DNA of 64,000 nucleotides from Pseudomonas sp. CCI4.2 (GTDB lineage Bacteria; Pseudomonadota; Gammaproteobacteria; Pseudomonadales; Pseudomonadaceae). The notes under the pieces were generated by a model, which was not told the origin of the DNA, searched no databases, and was given only the letters and a program-made list of their open reading frames with translations. Shown here piece by piece: positions 1-8,890 of this stretch; position 1 is the first letter of the stretch; each line of letters begins with the position of its first letter. Position numbers and translations under genes: made by a program. The stretch spans positions 2,696,001 through 2,760,000 of the forward strand of contig NZ_CP133781.1 of NCBI RefSeq assembly GCF_034350045.1, in the 5' to 3' direction.

Positions 1-800
1 TATTGTGGCGACGAAGCTTCAGTCGCGTCGAGAAATTCGAGGACCGTCCGATTAAAAACCTCGGGTTGATCGAGCGGTGTCGCATGACGTGAATCGTCGA
101 TCACAACCAACCTCGCCCCCCGAATTAAACGAACGTAGAGTTTTTTTATAGCGACCGGCGTGTAGTCGTGATCGGCACTGATGATCAACGTCGGGCAGGT
201 AATGCGCGATAACTTGCCCATGACCCCCCAGCCGACGATCGCGTCAAAACTCGCCAGATACGCGCGTTTGTCATTGCGTCCCCAGCGCTCGGCGATTTTG
301 CGTCGCAGGTCGGCTTGTTCGGGTTTGGGAAACAGGTTACGACCCAAACCAATGCCGATGGCGCGCATGCTCAGCAAGCGGCCCAAGCCCCAGCGCTTGG
401 CCCATTGCACTACGTCTGAAACGTATTTGATTTTGACTTGCGGCCCGCTGTTGACGATGCACAGGCTCTTGAGCATTTGCGGCTGATCGACGGCCAGTTG
501 AAAACCGATCATCCCACCCATGGACAGCCCGACCAGGTGCACCGGTCCCAACTGTAAGTGCTCAATCAATGCTTCTAGGTCAGCGGTGAAGCCGGGGATG
601 CTGTAGCGCTCGTTGGGCTTGTCCGAGCGTCCGTGGCCGCGTACGTCCATAACAATGACCCGGTAATGCGCCGACAGCGCCGGGATCTGGTATTCCCAGT
701 CCTGGCAGCTGGAACCCAGCCCATGCACCAACAGCAGCGGCGAGCCCTGGCCATATTCTTCGTAGTGCAGCGAACAGCCGTCATGCTCAAAAAAGGCCAT
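1..800 (-). CDS. Alpha/beta-fold hydrolase, truncated by the left window edge
   Basis: This reading frame opens at an ATG (798-800) and stays open for 266 codons to the window edge; the last two bases seen are TA, so the stop may lie one base outside. The protein has the alpha/beta hydrolase layout: an HG oxyanion motif near residue 26, DVRGHGRSD near 52-60, the nucleophile elbow GLSMGG with Ser93, and a late RHAT histidine about 20 residues before the end. It lacks a signal peptide, so a cytoplasmic esterase or ring-cleavage-product-type hydrolase is likely; the substrate cannot be read from sequence. It follows the LysR gene by 14 bp on the same strand and is probably co-transcribed with it. 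Confidence 0.85.
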   Translation of the reverse strand, partial: MAFFEHDGCSLHYEEYGQGSPLLLVHGLGSSCQDWEYQIPALSAHYRVIVMDVRGHGRSDKPNERYSIPGFTADLEALIEHLQLGPVHLVGLSMGGMIGFQLAVDQPQMLKSLCIVNSGPQVKIKYVSDVVQWAKRWGLGRLLSMRAIGIGLGRNLFPKPEQADLRRKIAERWGRNDKRAYLASFDAIVGWGVMGKLSRITCPTLIISADHDYTPVAIKKLYVRLIRGARLVVIDDSRHATPLDQPEVFNRTVLEFLDATEASSPQ

Positions 801-814
801 GGTTGATCTCCGTG

Positions 815-1738
815 TCAGCCCAGTTGCGGTGCGGCGAATATCGCTGTCAGCGGCGCCGTGTCGAAGCTGCGAATCAGGTCGATAAGTATCTGCGTCGCTG
901 GCCCCAAGGGTTTGTCCTTGTTGGCGTAAAGATAGAACAGGGGGTGGCGGCTGCCACCTTGGTCGAGTGGCAGGGCTTTGAGCAAACCCTCTTTAAGCTC
1001 GCGTTCGATCAGGTGGCGTGGCAACCAGGCAAACCCCAAGCCGCTGCTGACGAAGGTAGCTGCGGTGGCCAGGCTGCCGACGGTCCAGCGTTGTTCAGCC
1101 CCGAGCCAGCCCACATCCCGGGGTTGAGAGCGGCCGGAGTCGCGAATCACCACTTGCAGTTGGCTTTCCAGGTCCTGAAAGGTCAGTTCGCGTTGCATTT
1201 GGTGCAACGGATGTTCCGGGTGAGCCACTGCGACAAATTCGACGGCGCTCAATTCGCTGCCCAGATTGCCGGGGATACTGAAGCCGCTGATGGCCAGGTC
1301 GGCAACACCTTCGAGCAGCACTTCTTCCACGCCAGACAGCACTTCCTCGCGTAAACGCACGCGGCAGCCTCGGCTTTGAGGCATGAACGCCGTCAGCGCT
1401 CGCACCAGACGGGCGTTAGGGTAAGCGGCGTCGACCACCAGTCGCACCTCGGCTTCCCAGCCTTGTTCCATATGATGGGCCAGGTCTTCCAACTGACTGG
1501 CCTGTTTCACCAGTTGTCGCGAGCGGCGAAGTAACACCCCGCCAGCGTCCGTCAGCACCGCTTTACGCCCGTCGATGCGCAGCAATGGCACGCCCAGTTG
1601 ATCCTGCATGCGCGCTACGGTGTAGCTCACCGACGACTGCGAACGGTGCAACGCCTCGGCGGCTTGCGCGAAGCCGCCATGGTCGACCACGGCTTGCAAG
1701 GTGCGCCATTGATCAAGGGTCACGCGGGGCGCTTTCAT
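815..1738 (-). CDS. LysR-family transcriptional regulator
   Basis: A 307-residue protein of normal LysR length. The N-terminal winged helix-turn-helix is clear (residues about 7-66, with FAQAAEALHRSQSSVSYTV as the recognition segment), followed by the linker helix and an effector-binding periplasmic-protein-like domain to the end. The ATG at 1738 is preceded by AGAGGATC, a good ribosome site. The gene lies just upstream of the alpha/beta hydrolase and may control it or the divergently placed secreted-protein gene at 1790. The inducer is not predictable. Confidence 0.93.
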   Translation of the reverse strand: MKAPRVTLDQWRTLQAVVDHGGFAQAAEALHRSQSSVSYTVARMQDQLGVPLLRIDGRKAVLTDAGGVLLRRSRQLVKQASQLEDLAHHMEQGWEAEVRLVVDAAYPNARLVRALTAFMPQSRGCRVRLREEVLSGVEEVLLEGVADLAISGFSIPGNLGSELSAVEFVAVAHPEHPLHQMQRELTFQDLESQLQVVIRDSGRSQPRDVGWLGAEQRWTVGSLATAATFVSSGLGFAWLPRHLIERELKEGLLKALPLDQGGSRHPLFYLYANKDKPLGPATQILIDLIRSFDTAPLTAIFAAPQLG

Positions 1739-1789
1739 GATTCGATCCTCTTGCCCTAAAGTGGCACCTCAAAAATGGAGATTGCCCGT

Positions 1790-2104
1790 ATGAAGAAGTT
1801 CTGTTGTGTGGTGTTGGCAATGTTGCCGGTCACTGCTTTCGCGTACCCGATTGACGTCGAGAAGCACCTCACCGGCGTCAGCATCGATTACACCAGCTAC
1901 GATACGGATTACGACTTGGGCTCCATTAAGCTGAATAACTACGGCGACAACGCCGCCGAGTGCACCGTGGTGTTCATCAACGGCCCGGAATCGCCGCGCA
2001 CCCGCCGCGTGCAAATCCCCGCAAAAGCCAGCGTAGACGCCTCGGCGAAGTTCACTCGGAACATTATTAAGCTCCGTATCACTCTGACGTGCGTGGCTAA
2101 ATAA
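1790..2104 (+). CDS. Small exported protein of unknown function
   Basis: The ATG at 1790 has GGAG eight bases upstream and starts a protein of 104 residues; an in-frame ATG at 1775 is further upstream but has no ribosome site. The first 18 residues form a signal peptide (MKKFCCVVLAMLPVTAFA), so the product is periplasmic. The mature part contains many alternating beta-like segments and two cysteines (CTVVF and the final LTCVAK) that could pair. I recall similar short Pseudomonas proteins that databases mislabel as 3-phosphoglycerate kinase; nothing here supports that enzyme. It is divergent from the LysR gene. Confidence 0.75.
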   Translation: MKKFCCVVLAMLPVTAFAYPIDVEKHLTGVSIDYTSYDTDYDLGSIKLNNYGDNAAECTVVFINGPESPRTRRVQIPAKASVDASAKFTRNIIKLRITLTCVAK

Positions 2105-2112
2105 CCGCAATC

Positions 2113-2153
2113 GGGGTCAGCTTTCTCGTTAACGAGAGTAGTGCCCCCTTTTT
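2113..2153 (+). terminator. Probable rho-independent terminator
   Basis: A perfect 14-base palindrome (TCTCGTTAACGAGA) sits inside outer GGGG/CCCC arms and is followed by TTTTT. It lies 9 bp after the stop of the small exported protein gene. Confidence 0.5.
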
Positions 2154-2284
2154 GATAAAACAATTTATTAGATGGTTTTAAGCGAATATTTATGCTTTTC
2201 AATCGATATCGTTCTGTCTGATCTCGCCTTCATCGACTTCTCACGAGCCCATGCGGGCGGCTGGATGAAGCCTTCGGAACAGTG

Positions 2285-2316
2285 CCCGGCCATCGCGTTG
2301 ATGAGTCGGGTTTTTT
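2285..2316 (+). terminator. Hairpin plus T-run in the gap before the glucosidase
   Basis: CCCG/CGGG outer arms and CATC/GATG inner arms around a GCGTT loop are followed by six Ts. No protein gene ends just upstream, so this terminator may belong to a short transcript starting in 2160-2230 (possible small RNA) or to a leader of the downstream glucosidase gene. The 2105-2387 gap otherwise holds only a GCCC-ATGC-GGGC hairpin near 2248-2259. Confidence 0.45.
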
Positions 2317-2387
2317 ATTTCCGACAACGATCAGCTAGAGTCATTCGTAGGACTGCGTAATGTCTGTCGTTCCCCAAGGACGGGATT

Positions 2388-4664
2388 ATGAAAATCATTT
2401 ACGTACTCGCTTTGCTCATCAGCCTGCAGATGTCGTCTGTGGGCGCCGAAACGCTGCCCGCCAATCAACCTGACAAAGAAATGTTCATCGCTCATTTATT
2501 GGGGGAAATGACGCTGGAAGAAAAAGTCGGGCAGCTCACAATGAGTTACGACACTGAGCACGCAAAGAAGCCTGAGTTGTTTCGCCTAATCAGCGCCGGG
2601 CAGACCGGTGCAATCATTGGCACACTGTCGCGTGCCGCGGGCCGCGAGCTGCAAGACGTCGCCGTCCAGCACACTCGATTAAAAATCCCACTGTTCTTTG
2701 GTTTTGATGTAATTCATGGCTATCGAACGATTTTTCCCATCGACCTTGGCTTGGCTGCCAGCTGGGACATGGATGCAATTGCCACCAGCGCCCGCATTGC
2801 GGCACAGGAAGCCAGCGCCGATGGGGTCGACATGACCTTTGCGCCCATGGTCGATATCAGCCGTGATCCCCGGTGGGGACGGGTGGCGGAAAGTTTCGGC
2901 GAAGACACCTATCTGGTTTCACGCATCGCCGAAGTAGTGGTGAACGCTTTTCAGGGGCCGTTGCCGATTGCCTCGGACAGAATCATGGCCTGTGTGAAAC
3001 ATTTCGCACTGTACGGCGCGGTTGAGGGCGGACGGGATTACAACAGCGTGGACATGAGTCCGGTGCAGATGTATCAAAATTACCTTCCACCGTTTCAAGC
3101 CGCGTTTGGCGCTGGGGCCGATTCGGTAATGATTGCGTTGAACTCGATCAATGGCGTGCCCGCGACGTCGAATGTCTGGCTGCTACAAGAGGTTCTCCGT
3201 CGGGAGTGGCGATTCAATGGGATGACGCTGGGTGATTTCGGAGGAATAAGCCAGCTCGTCGATCATGGCGTCGCGGCCAATCGGCGCGAGGCGTCCGGTG
3301 AGGCCATCAGAGCGGGCCTCGACATGAGCTTGGGGGATCCGTTTTACGGCGTAGAACTGGAAGGGTTAGTCAAGTCTGGAGAAACCTCACAAACGCAAAT
3401 CGATAACGCGGTACGCAATGTATTAGCGACTAAATACGACATGGGTCTGTTCGACGACCCTTACCGGCGCTTAGGCCGCGCCAGCGAAGATCCATCGGAG
3501 ATGGACGCAGAAAGCCGGCTGCACCGCTCACAAGCCCGCGATGTGGCTCGGAAAACCTTGGTGCTGCTGAAAAATAAAGACAAACTCTTGCCGTTGAAAA
3601 AACACGGAACCATCGCTCTGATAGGTCCATTGGCAAAAAATCCGGTGGACATGCTGGGTTCCTGGTCCGCCCGTGGCGTGGCCTCACAGGTGGTCACCGT
3701 TTATGACGGCTTGGCAACCGCGTTAGGGAACCAAGGCTCGCTGCTCTACGCCCAAGGCGCGAACGTGACCGACAGCACAGAAGTTATCGATTATCTGGGC
3801 GACGCGCTGGTCATTGATCCTCGTCCTGAAACCGCAATGATCGACGAGGCCGTGAAAGCGGCGGCACAGGCCGATGTGGTAGTCGCCGTACTGGGGGAAT
3901 CCAAGGGCATGTCCGGCGAGGCGGCCAGTCGGACCAGCCTTGATCTTCCGGGCCGACAAAGCCAATTGCTGACGGCGTTGAAGGCCACCGGGAAACCGCT
4001 GGTACTGGTGCTCATGAATGGTCGCCCGTTGTCGGTGGGCGCCGAGCAGGACCAAGCCGATGCCGTGCTGGAAACCTGGTTCAGCGGCACAGAAGGCGGC
4101 AACGCCATTGCCGACGTGCTGTTCGGCGATTACAACCCTTCGGGCAAATTACCGATTACGTTCCCGCGTTCAGTGGGGCAGATTCCTAGCTACTACAATC
4201 ATCTGAACACCGGTCGCCCATTTGTCCCCGGTCATTCGCGAACCTTCTCCTCGCTGTACTACGACCAGCTCGACGGTCCGCTCTATCCCTTTGGCTACGG
4301 CCTCAGCTACACCGATTTCAGCCTGTCTGACGTGACTCTTTCAACGACCGCCTTGAGCCGCGACGGCGCGCTCGATGCCAGCGTCCGGGTGAAAAACACC
4401 GGCCAACGGGACGGCGCAACGGTGGTGCAGTTGTATATCCAGCAAGTGTTGGGCTCTATCAGTCGCCCCGTTAAAGAGCTCAAGGGCTTTCAAAAAATCA
4501 GGCTTAAGGCGGGGGAGGAGAAGACCGTCCATTTTACGGTGGATGAAGACAGCCTCAAGTTCTATAACGCCGAGTTGAAATACGTCGCGGAGCCGGGGGC
4601 CTTTAACCTGCAAATTGGCCTTGACTCCCAATACGTGAAACAGCGAAGTTTTCAGCTGTTATGA
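2388..4664 (+). CDS. bglX: Periplasmic beta-glucosidase, glycoside hydrolase family 3 (BglX-like)
   Basis: The 758-residue protein is the usual length for BglX and hydrolyses terminal beta-linked glucose from oligosaccharides in the periplasm. Residues 1-20 are a signal peptide ending SVGA. The GH3 N-terminal barrel carries DVIHGYRT (107-113), the substrate-binding VKHFALYGAVEGGRDYN (203-219) and the nucleophile region GMTLGDFGG with Asp283, where relatives have SDHG. A GH3 C-terminal sandwich domain and a fibronectin-III-like domain (from about residue 655) complete the family architecture. The ATG follows AAGGACGGGATT. It stands alone; the pathway is likely scavenging of plant-derived cello-oligosaccharides, which is inference. 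Confidence 0.93.
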   Translation: MKIIYVLALLISLQMSSVGAETLPANQPDKEMFIAHLLGEMTLEEKVGQLTMSYDTEHAKKPELFRLISAGQTGAIIGTLSRAAGRELQDVAVQHTRLKIPLFFGFDVIHGYRTIFPIDLGLAASWDMDAIATSARIAAQEASADGVDMTFAPMVDISRDPRWGRVAESFGEDTYLVSRIAEVVVNAFQGPLPIASDRIMACVKHFALYGAVEGGRDYNSVDMSPVQMYQNYLPPFQAAFGAGADSVMIALNSINGVPATSNVWLLQEVLRREWRFNGMTLGDFGGISQLVDHGVAANRREASGEAIRAGLDMSLGDPFYGVELEGLVKSGETSQTQIDNAVRNVLATKYDMGLFDDPYRRLGRASEDPSEMDAESRLHRSQARDVARKTLVLLKNKDKLLPLKKHGTIALIGPLAKNPVDMLGSWSARGVASQVVTVYDGLATALGNQGSLLYAQGANVTDSTEVIDYLGDALVIDPRPETAMIDEAVKAAAQADVVVAVLGESKGMSGEAASRTSLDLPGRQSQLLTALKATGKPLVLVLMNGRPLSVGAEQDQADAVLETWFSGTEGGNAIADVLFGDYNPSGKLPITFPRSVGQIPSYYNHLNTGRPFVPGHSRTFSSLYYDQLDGPLYPFGYGLSYTDFSLSDVTLSTTALSRDGALDASVRVKNTGQRDGATVVQLYIQQVLGSISRPVKELKGFQKIRLKAGEEKTVHFTVDEDSLKFYNAELKYVAEPGAFNLQIGLDSQYVKQRSFQLL

Positions 4665-4794
4665 CCTGATCTTTGCGGCCGGAACGGTTCACTGCGCAAC
4701 AAAGAAGCGTTCTTTCAGTAAAGAAACTCGGCCTCGGCGCTCGAAACCGTTAATCTATGCGACTGTTTTTTTGTTTTTCGTCGAGGTAACACCC

Positions 4795-6144
4795 GTGTTT
4801 TCCCAATTCGCCCTGCACGAACGCCTGCTTAAAGCCGTGGCCGAGCTTAATTTTGTCGAGCCCACGCCTGTGCAAGCAGCGGCCATTCCGCTGGCACTGG
4901 AAGGGCGTGACCTGCGGGTGACTGCGCAAACCGGCAGCGGCAAAACCGCGGCTTTCGTATTGCCAATGCTTAACCGCCTGATGGGCCCGGCCAAGGTTCG
5001 CGTCGATATCCGCGCTGTGATCCTGTTGCCAACCCGCGAGCTGGCGCAGCAAACCCTCAAGGAAGTTGAGCGTTTCTCTCAGTTCACCTTCATCAAGTCC
5101 GGTCTGATCACCGGTGGCGAAGACTTTAAAGTCCAGGCCGCCATGCTGCGCAAAGTACCGGACATTTTGATTGGTACCCCGGGTCGTCTGTTGGAGCAAC
5201 TCAATGCCGGCAACCTGGACCTGTCACAGGTCGAACTGCTGATCCTCGACGAAGCTGACCGCATGCTGGACATGGGTTTTGCCGAAGACGTCGAACGTCT
5301 GGCGGGCGAATGCAAAAACCGTCAGCAAACCCTGTTGTTCTCGGCGACCACCGGTGGCGCCGGTCTGCGTGAAATGATCGGCAAGGTGCTGACAGATCCG
5401 CAGCATTTGCAGGTCAACAGCATCAGTGAATTGGCCCCAGGCACTCGTCAGCAAATCATCACCGCTGACCACAACAGCCATAAAGAAAAAATCGTCCACT
5501 GGCTGCTGGCCAATGAGAAGTACCAGAAAGCGATTATTTTCACCAACACCCGTGCCATGGCTGATCGCCTGTATGGTCGTCTGGTGGCGCTGGAATATAA
5601 AGCGTTCGTGCTGCACGGCGACAAGGACCAGAAAGACCGCAAGCTGGCCATTGACCGTTTGAAGCAAGGCGGCGTGAAGATCCTCGTTGCAACTGACGTT
5701 GCAGCCCGTGGTTTGGACGTTGAAGGACTGGACATGGTCATCAACTTCGACATGCCTCGCAGCGGCGACGACTACGTACACCGTATCGGTCGTACCGGTC
5801 GTGCCGGTGGCGAAGGCCTGGCGATTTCCCTGATCTGCCATGGCGACTGGAACTTGATGTCCAGCGTTGAGCGTTACTTGAAGCAGAGCTTCGAGCGTCG
5901 CACGATCAAGGAAGTCAAAGGCACCTACGGCGGACCGAAGAAGGTCAAAGCATCGGGCAAGGCTGTTGGCGTGAAGAAGAAAGTGAAGGCTGGCGACAAG
6001 AAGGCTGATAAAAAAGGCAGCGCCAAGGCGCCGACTAAACGCAAGATTACTAACCGGCCAAAGACCGATGCGTTGTCGTTGGTCAGTGCAGACGGCAAAG
6101 CGCCGTTGAAGAAACGCAAGCCAGAAGCGCCGGTTGCTGAATAA
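4795..6144 (+). CDS. DEAD-box ATP-dependent RNA helicase
   Basis: The protein (449 residues) starts at GTG 4795, with GAGG seven to ten bases upstream; the family's N-terminus FSQFALHERL begins right there. All helicase motifs are present: AQTGSGKT (44-51), PTRELA (79-84), TPGR (128-131), DEAD (152-155), SAT (183-185), ARGLD (304-308) and HRIGRTGR (329-336). The last 70 residues are a Lys-rich basic tail, which in such helicases helps bind RNA. It likely remodels RNA in ribosome assembly or mRNA decay. It resembles SrmB/RhlE-type enzymes, but the exact subfamily cannot be fixed from motifs alone. Confidence 0.93.
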   Translation: MFSQFALHERLLKAVAELNFVEPTPVQAAAIPLALEGRDLRVTAQTGSGKTAAFVLPMLNRLMGPAKVRVDIRAVILLPTRELAQQTLKEVERFSQFTFIKSGLITGGEDFKVQAAMLRKVPDILIGTPGRLLEQLNAGNLDLSQVELLILDEADRMLDMGFAEDVERLAGECKNRQQTLLFSATTGGAGLREMIGKVLTDPQHLQVNSISELAPGTRQQIITADHNSHKEKIVHWLLANEKYQKAIIFTNTRAMADRLYGRLVALEYKAFVLHGDKDQKDRKLAIDRLKQGGVKILVATDVAARGLDVEGLDMVINFDMPRSGDDYVHRIGRTGRAGGEGLAISLICHGDWNLMSSVERYLKQSFERRTIKEVKGTYGGPKKVKASGKAVGVKKKVKAGDKKADKKGSAKAPTKRKITNRPKTDALSLVSADGKAPLKKRKPEAPVAE

Positions 6145-6157
6145 GTACAACCCGCGA

Positions 6158-6195
6158 TAAAAAAACCGGCGCATTGAATGCGCCGGTTTTTTTAT
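6158..6195. terminator. Bidirectional rho-independent terminator
   Basis: A nearly perfect inverted repeat (AACCGGCGCATT/AATGCGCCGGTT) flanked by A-runs on the left and T-runs on the right lies between the convergent helicase gene and the small periplasmic protein gene, so it can stop transcription from both sides. Confidence 0.9.
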
Positions 6196-6209
6196 GGCTG
6201 AACGATAGG

Positions 6210-6485
6210 TCAGCCGTCGATTTTCTTCGCTGCGGTGTCCAGGTCTTTGAGCCGCTGATCGATCAATTGGCATTTGTCTGGCAGGTCTTTGCTGGCGGTG
6301 TCCAGATTCATGTCCTGCAGCTGTTGATTCATTTCCTTGGCCTTCTCGGGACTTTGCTCCGTCAGCTTATGAATCTCTTGCGCCAGTTGCGCACGCTTGG
6401 CTGTGGCCTCTTCAGGCGTGCATGCCCAAGCCGGAATCGCCGAGAGCAGTGCAAGGGCTGTGGTGATGCTCAGCAGTGTCTTCAT
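6210..6485 (-). CDS. Small periplasmic protein, unknown function
   Basis: A 91-residue protein with a signal peptide (MKTLLSITTALALLSAIPAWA, residues 1-21) and one Cys directly after it. The mature part is almost wholly charged amphipathic helix, consistent with a short coiled coil, and has a second Cys near position 72, so one disulfide is possible. The start at 6485 is preceded by AGAGGCAGACC. Such short helical exported proteins are common in Pseudomonas, but I do not recognise a function. Confidence 0.75.
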   Translation of the reverse strand: MKTLLSITTALALLSAIPAWACTPEEATAKRAQLAQEIHKLTEQSPEKAKEMNQQLQDMNLDTASKDLPDKCQLIDQRLKDLDTAAKKIDG

Positions 6486-6664
6486 GGTCTGCCTCTTTTC
6501 TGTGGATGCTTATCAGATGGAGGGTTTTGATTCGGCAAAAGTTCAGCGCAGGGCGTACGTCGTCGCTGCTGAACGGCTGCGGTGGGAAGAGGTCCAGCCC
6601 TAAGTACCCAACCCGATGGCGAAGGTCACGGGTCATTACCCATTTTGGCTGGAGGTAGAGAATC

Positions 6665-7057
6665 ATGACGGACTATAACTGGGACCTAATCGAACGCCTG
6701 CTTCACGAAGTACAAAACTGCTCGGGCAAAAGTTTTGCCCCTCGTGCTTATGCGGAGCAACACGCCGCCGCGTTGGACGCTGAAGGGTCGTCGATTGGCA
6801 ATCTGGATGAACTCAAGGCGTTGGCGGCTGATTATGAAGCGCTGTTATTCAAGCGCGGCTTTATCGAAACCCGGCCAGAAGAGGAGGGTGGCAACGGTGA
6901 GAATTTCATCCTGACCCCGCGTGGCGCCAGTCTGTTGGCCCTGCTGGACAGCAGCATCCCTGGCAACGACCACCCGCGCCAGGTTCTGGACCAACAGGCC
7001 GACGCGCTGGATCCGGACACCTTCGATACCGTGGCGTCTAAGGCGCAGATCGCCTGA
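6665..7057 (+). CDS. Conserved hypothetical, winged-helix-like protein
   Basis: The 130-residue protein starts at ATG 6665 after TGGAGGTAGAGAATC. Its N-terminus (MTDYNWDLIERLLHEVQN) and the GFIET...LTPRGASLLALL segment resemble DUF2513/YjcQ-like small winged-helix proteins, in which a helical bundle is followed by a beta wing and a C-terminal helix. No enzymatic motif is visible. It stands alone between a periplasmic protein gene and repeat DNA. A role as a DNA-binding or regulatory protein is only a guess. Confidence 0.7.
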   Translation: MTDYNWDLIERLLHEVQNCSGKSFAPRAYAEQHAAALDAEGSSIGNLDELKALAADYEALLFKRGFIETRPEEEGGNGENFILTPRGASLLALLDSSIPGNDHPRQVLDQQADALDPDTFDTVASKAQIA

Positions 7058-7066
7058 AACGGTAGG

Positions 7067-7130
7067 CGCCAATGTGTTGGCGAGGTACACCTATTAAATT
7101 GTAGGAGCGCGGTGTTTGCTGCGGGCCTGT
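7067..7130. repeat. REP-like intergenic palindrome
   Basis: A perfect hairpin CGCCAA-TGTG-TTGGCG (7067-7082) is followed by a GTAGGAGCGCGG half-element (from 7101). Both cores recur elsewhere in the window (18.2, 27.8, 48.5 and 56.6 kb). Confidence 0.6.
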
Positions 7131-7142
7131 CCAACGGGTCGG

Positions 7143-8015
7143 TTAACCCTGTGGTGTTGCCTTGAGACAGCTCAAGTTGGCAAAGTCTTCCCGCACGTCG
7201 GCGATTTTTTCAATGAGGCGCTGGCGTTGATCGGGGGTGCTTTGGGCCATTAGGTCGACTAACAGACGGATCGCTGCTTGCTCAGTTTGCTCATACGCTT
7301 GGCGATATTGCGGGGTCCAGAAGCTCTCTCGAGCCTGCAGCAAGGGCGTGATTCGCTGTGAGAAAGCGGGTGATTTGCGTTGCTGAACGGCGGCGATGAA
7401 CAGCCCCTGCCAATGCGTGCGGTTATCGACCCACAGTTGATTCTGCTCGCCAAGCGCCACGGACCAATCGGTGACGCGTTGATGCTGGGCGGCGGTCAAT
7501 GTACCGATCCAAGGGCTGAGGCGTTTTTCCATGCGCTTCGTCCGATCGCTTATCTGCGTGTCCAGCGGTGGGTCCACAAACTCCTCTTTGTGCTCACGCA
7601 GGTCCTTGGCAAACGCCTCTTGCAAGGTCTGCACCTGTTTATCGTCTAGCTGACTCAACAGTTCAACCGCCGATGGCGTGACTTGTCTGGAGATCTGCTC
7701 TATCGCCAAGCGGCCTTCCGCCTCGCGCGCTTTAAGTTCAGGCTCGGTCACCTGGTTGGTTTCGACCATGTGTTGCAAACGGTCCAGCCAAGTAAGGTAG
7801 CCGGGCACTTGCGTGGTGCAATGCCAGCTCAGGTGCTCTTTGAGGCGATCATCCAACCAGCGTTTCTGAGTGGAATTCATCCCCAGATAATCGTTGACCG
7901 ACCACGGAATAATGATGTCCAGGTGACGATAGGCCAACCCGACACGGGTACATCCAGACACCATCAGGAAACCCGTTATCAAGAGCGTAACGACGACATG
8001 GAGTGGCGTGCGCAT
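7143..8015 (-). CDS. DUF6279-type outer-membrane-directed lipoprotein
   Basis: The start chosen (ATG 8015) has GAGGAAG upstream and gives a lipoprotein signal of the form MRTPLHVVVTLLITGF followed by the lipobox LMVSGC (lipidated Cys at about 22). The mature 268 residues are helical, with the motif YLGMNSTQKRWLDDRLKEHL and repeated Arg/Gln-rich helices as in the DUF6279 family common in Pseudomonas and other gammaproteobacteria. The residues after the lipidated Cys (TR) do not signal inner-membrane retention. Function of the family is not established. It forms a same-strand pair with the second lipoprotein gene upstream. Confidence 0.8.
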   Translation of the reverse strand: MRTPLHVVVTLLITGFLMVSGCTRVGLAYRHLDIIIPWSVNDYLGMNSTQKRWLDDRLKEHLSWHCTTQVPGYLTWLDRLQHMVETNQVTEPELKAREAEGRLAIEQISRQVTPSAVELLSQLDDKQVQTLQEAFAKDLREHKEEFVDPPLDTQISDRTKRMEKRLSPWIGTLTAAQHQRVTDWSVALGEQNQLWVDNRTHWQGLFIAAVQQRKSPAFSQRITPLLQARESFWTPQYRQAYEQTEQAAIRLLVDLMAQSTPDQRQRLIEKIADVREDFANLSCLKATPQG

Positions 8016-8081
8016 GGGTAGAGCTTCCTCAGTGCCAGACTTCCTCGCAGGACGCATCTGGCGTTTTACGGTTGGGGCCTC

Positions 8082-8597
8082 TTACGGTGCAGGCTTCGCG
8101 GTCGCCGCGATCAAGCCGTCGGCGACGTACTGGGCTTGCTCAAACGACGGATAACCGCTGGTGGCAACATCCAGTTCGGCATATTGCGCACGGTATCGTT
8201 CCGCTTGCTTTGGATCGGAGATGATCAGCCGTTGTGAGAGCAACGCAATCGCCAAAGGGTGTTTGCGCTTGGCGGCGTGCTCTAGCAAGTCGCTGGACTC
8301 GGAAGGATTACCTTCTGCGCGAATCAACAAGACGGCCTGATAGAACTCCGCTTCGCCGCTTTGATCCTGGCGGGCGGCGCGTTGCAGCAATGCCTTGGCC
8401 AGCTCGGTATTTTCATCTCCCCTCGCGCCAACCAGCAATTTTGCCTGGATCATGTCGTTCTGATACAGCAAGTATTGAGCCCGGCACGGACTGCCGCTTA
8501 AGGACTTTTCGCTGTTTGAATTGAAATTGTCGGAGTTACCGCAGTGTGCACAACCACCCAGGAAAAGCAGCGCGCAGAACATCATCCATTTATTCAT
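8082..8597 (-). CDS. Lipoprotein with Sel1-like helical repeats
   Basis: The ATG at 8597 is preferred over the upstream GTG (8609) because it directly precedes a compact lipoprotein signal MNKWMMFCALLFLGGC. The 171-residue protein then shows two or three degenerate Sel1/TPR-like helical pairs (for example AKALLQRAARQDQSGEAEF and SSDLLEHAAKRKHPLAIAL). Such repeats scaffold protein contacts in the periplasm. It lies upstream of the DUF6279 lipoprotein gene with a 66 bp gap, so the two could share a transcript. Confidence 0.75.
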   Translation of the reverse strand: MNKWMMFCALLFLGGCAHCGNSDNFNSNSEKSLSGSPCRAQYLLYQNDMIQAKLLVGARGDENTELAKALLQRAARQDQSGEAEFYQAVLLIRAEGNPSESSDLLEHAAKRKHPLAIALLSQRLIISDPKQAERYRAQYAELDVATSGYPSFEQAQYVADGLIAATAKPAP

Positions 8598-8710
8598 TTT
8601 GGATTCCACTGAGGGGCAACATTCAAGGGCGGGGCGGGTGAAGACGGATCGATAGCCCTAGCGCCTTGAAATCAAAGCGCATAGAGATCGACAGCTGAAG
8701 CGGGGAAAGA

Positions 8711-8890
8711 TTACTTTTTGCCGAGGGTGATTTGCTTGGACGGGCCGAAGGTTTGGCCGCTGACGCCTTTGGCAATCTGCTGAATTTCACCACCGGTTTT
8801 CAAGAAAGCTGCAATTTGTGCGTTGATCGACTCGCTGGTCTCAACGGCTGGAGCTGCCTTTGGTTTTGAATTGGATGCTTTTACGCGCAT
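8711..8890 (-). CDS. Small basic hypothetical protein
   Basis: From ATG 8890 the product is 59 residues (MRVKASNSKPKAAPAVETS at the start). It ends QTFGPSKQITLGKK and is Lys-rich at both ends, with a central helix. Codon use fits a real gene and such short proteins are conserved in Pseudomonas as far as I recall, but no function is known to me. The upstream extension to an alternative start at 8929 adds a segment without coding character. Confidence 0.6.
   Translation of the reverse strand: MRVKASNSKPKAAPAVETSESINAQIAAFLKTGGEIQQIAKGVSGQTFGPSKQITLGKK

Noticed and set aside
803..1354. 183-codon plus-strand frame over the LysR gene
   Set aside because: It is the shadow of the LysR coding strand and has no plausible start site or homology.
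2172..2360. 62-codon frame before the glucosidase gene
   Set aside because: It runs across the hairpin and T-run at 2285-2316 and has no ribosome site or coding character; a structured RNA is the better reading.
5224..6273. A long open frame (349 codons) antisense to the helicase gene
   Set aside because: It exists because of codon bias on the opposite strand; the encoded sequence has no family character and the helicase motifs on the plus strand are decisive.
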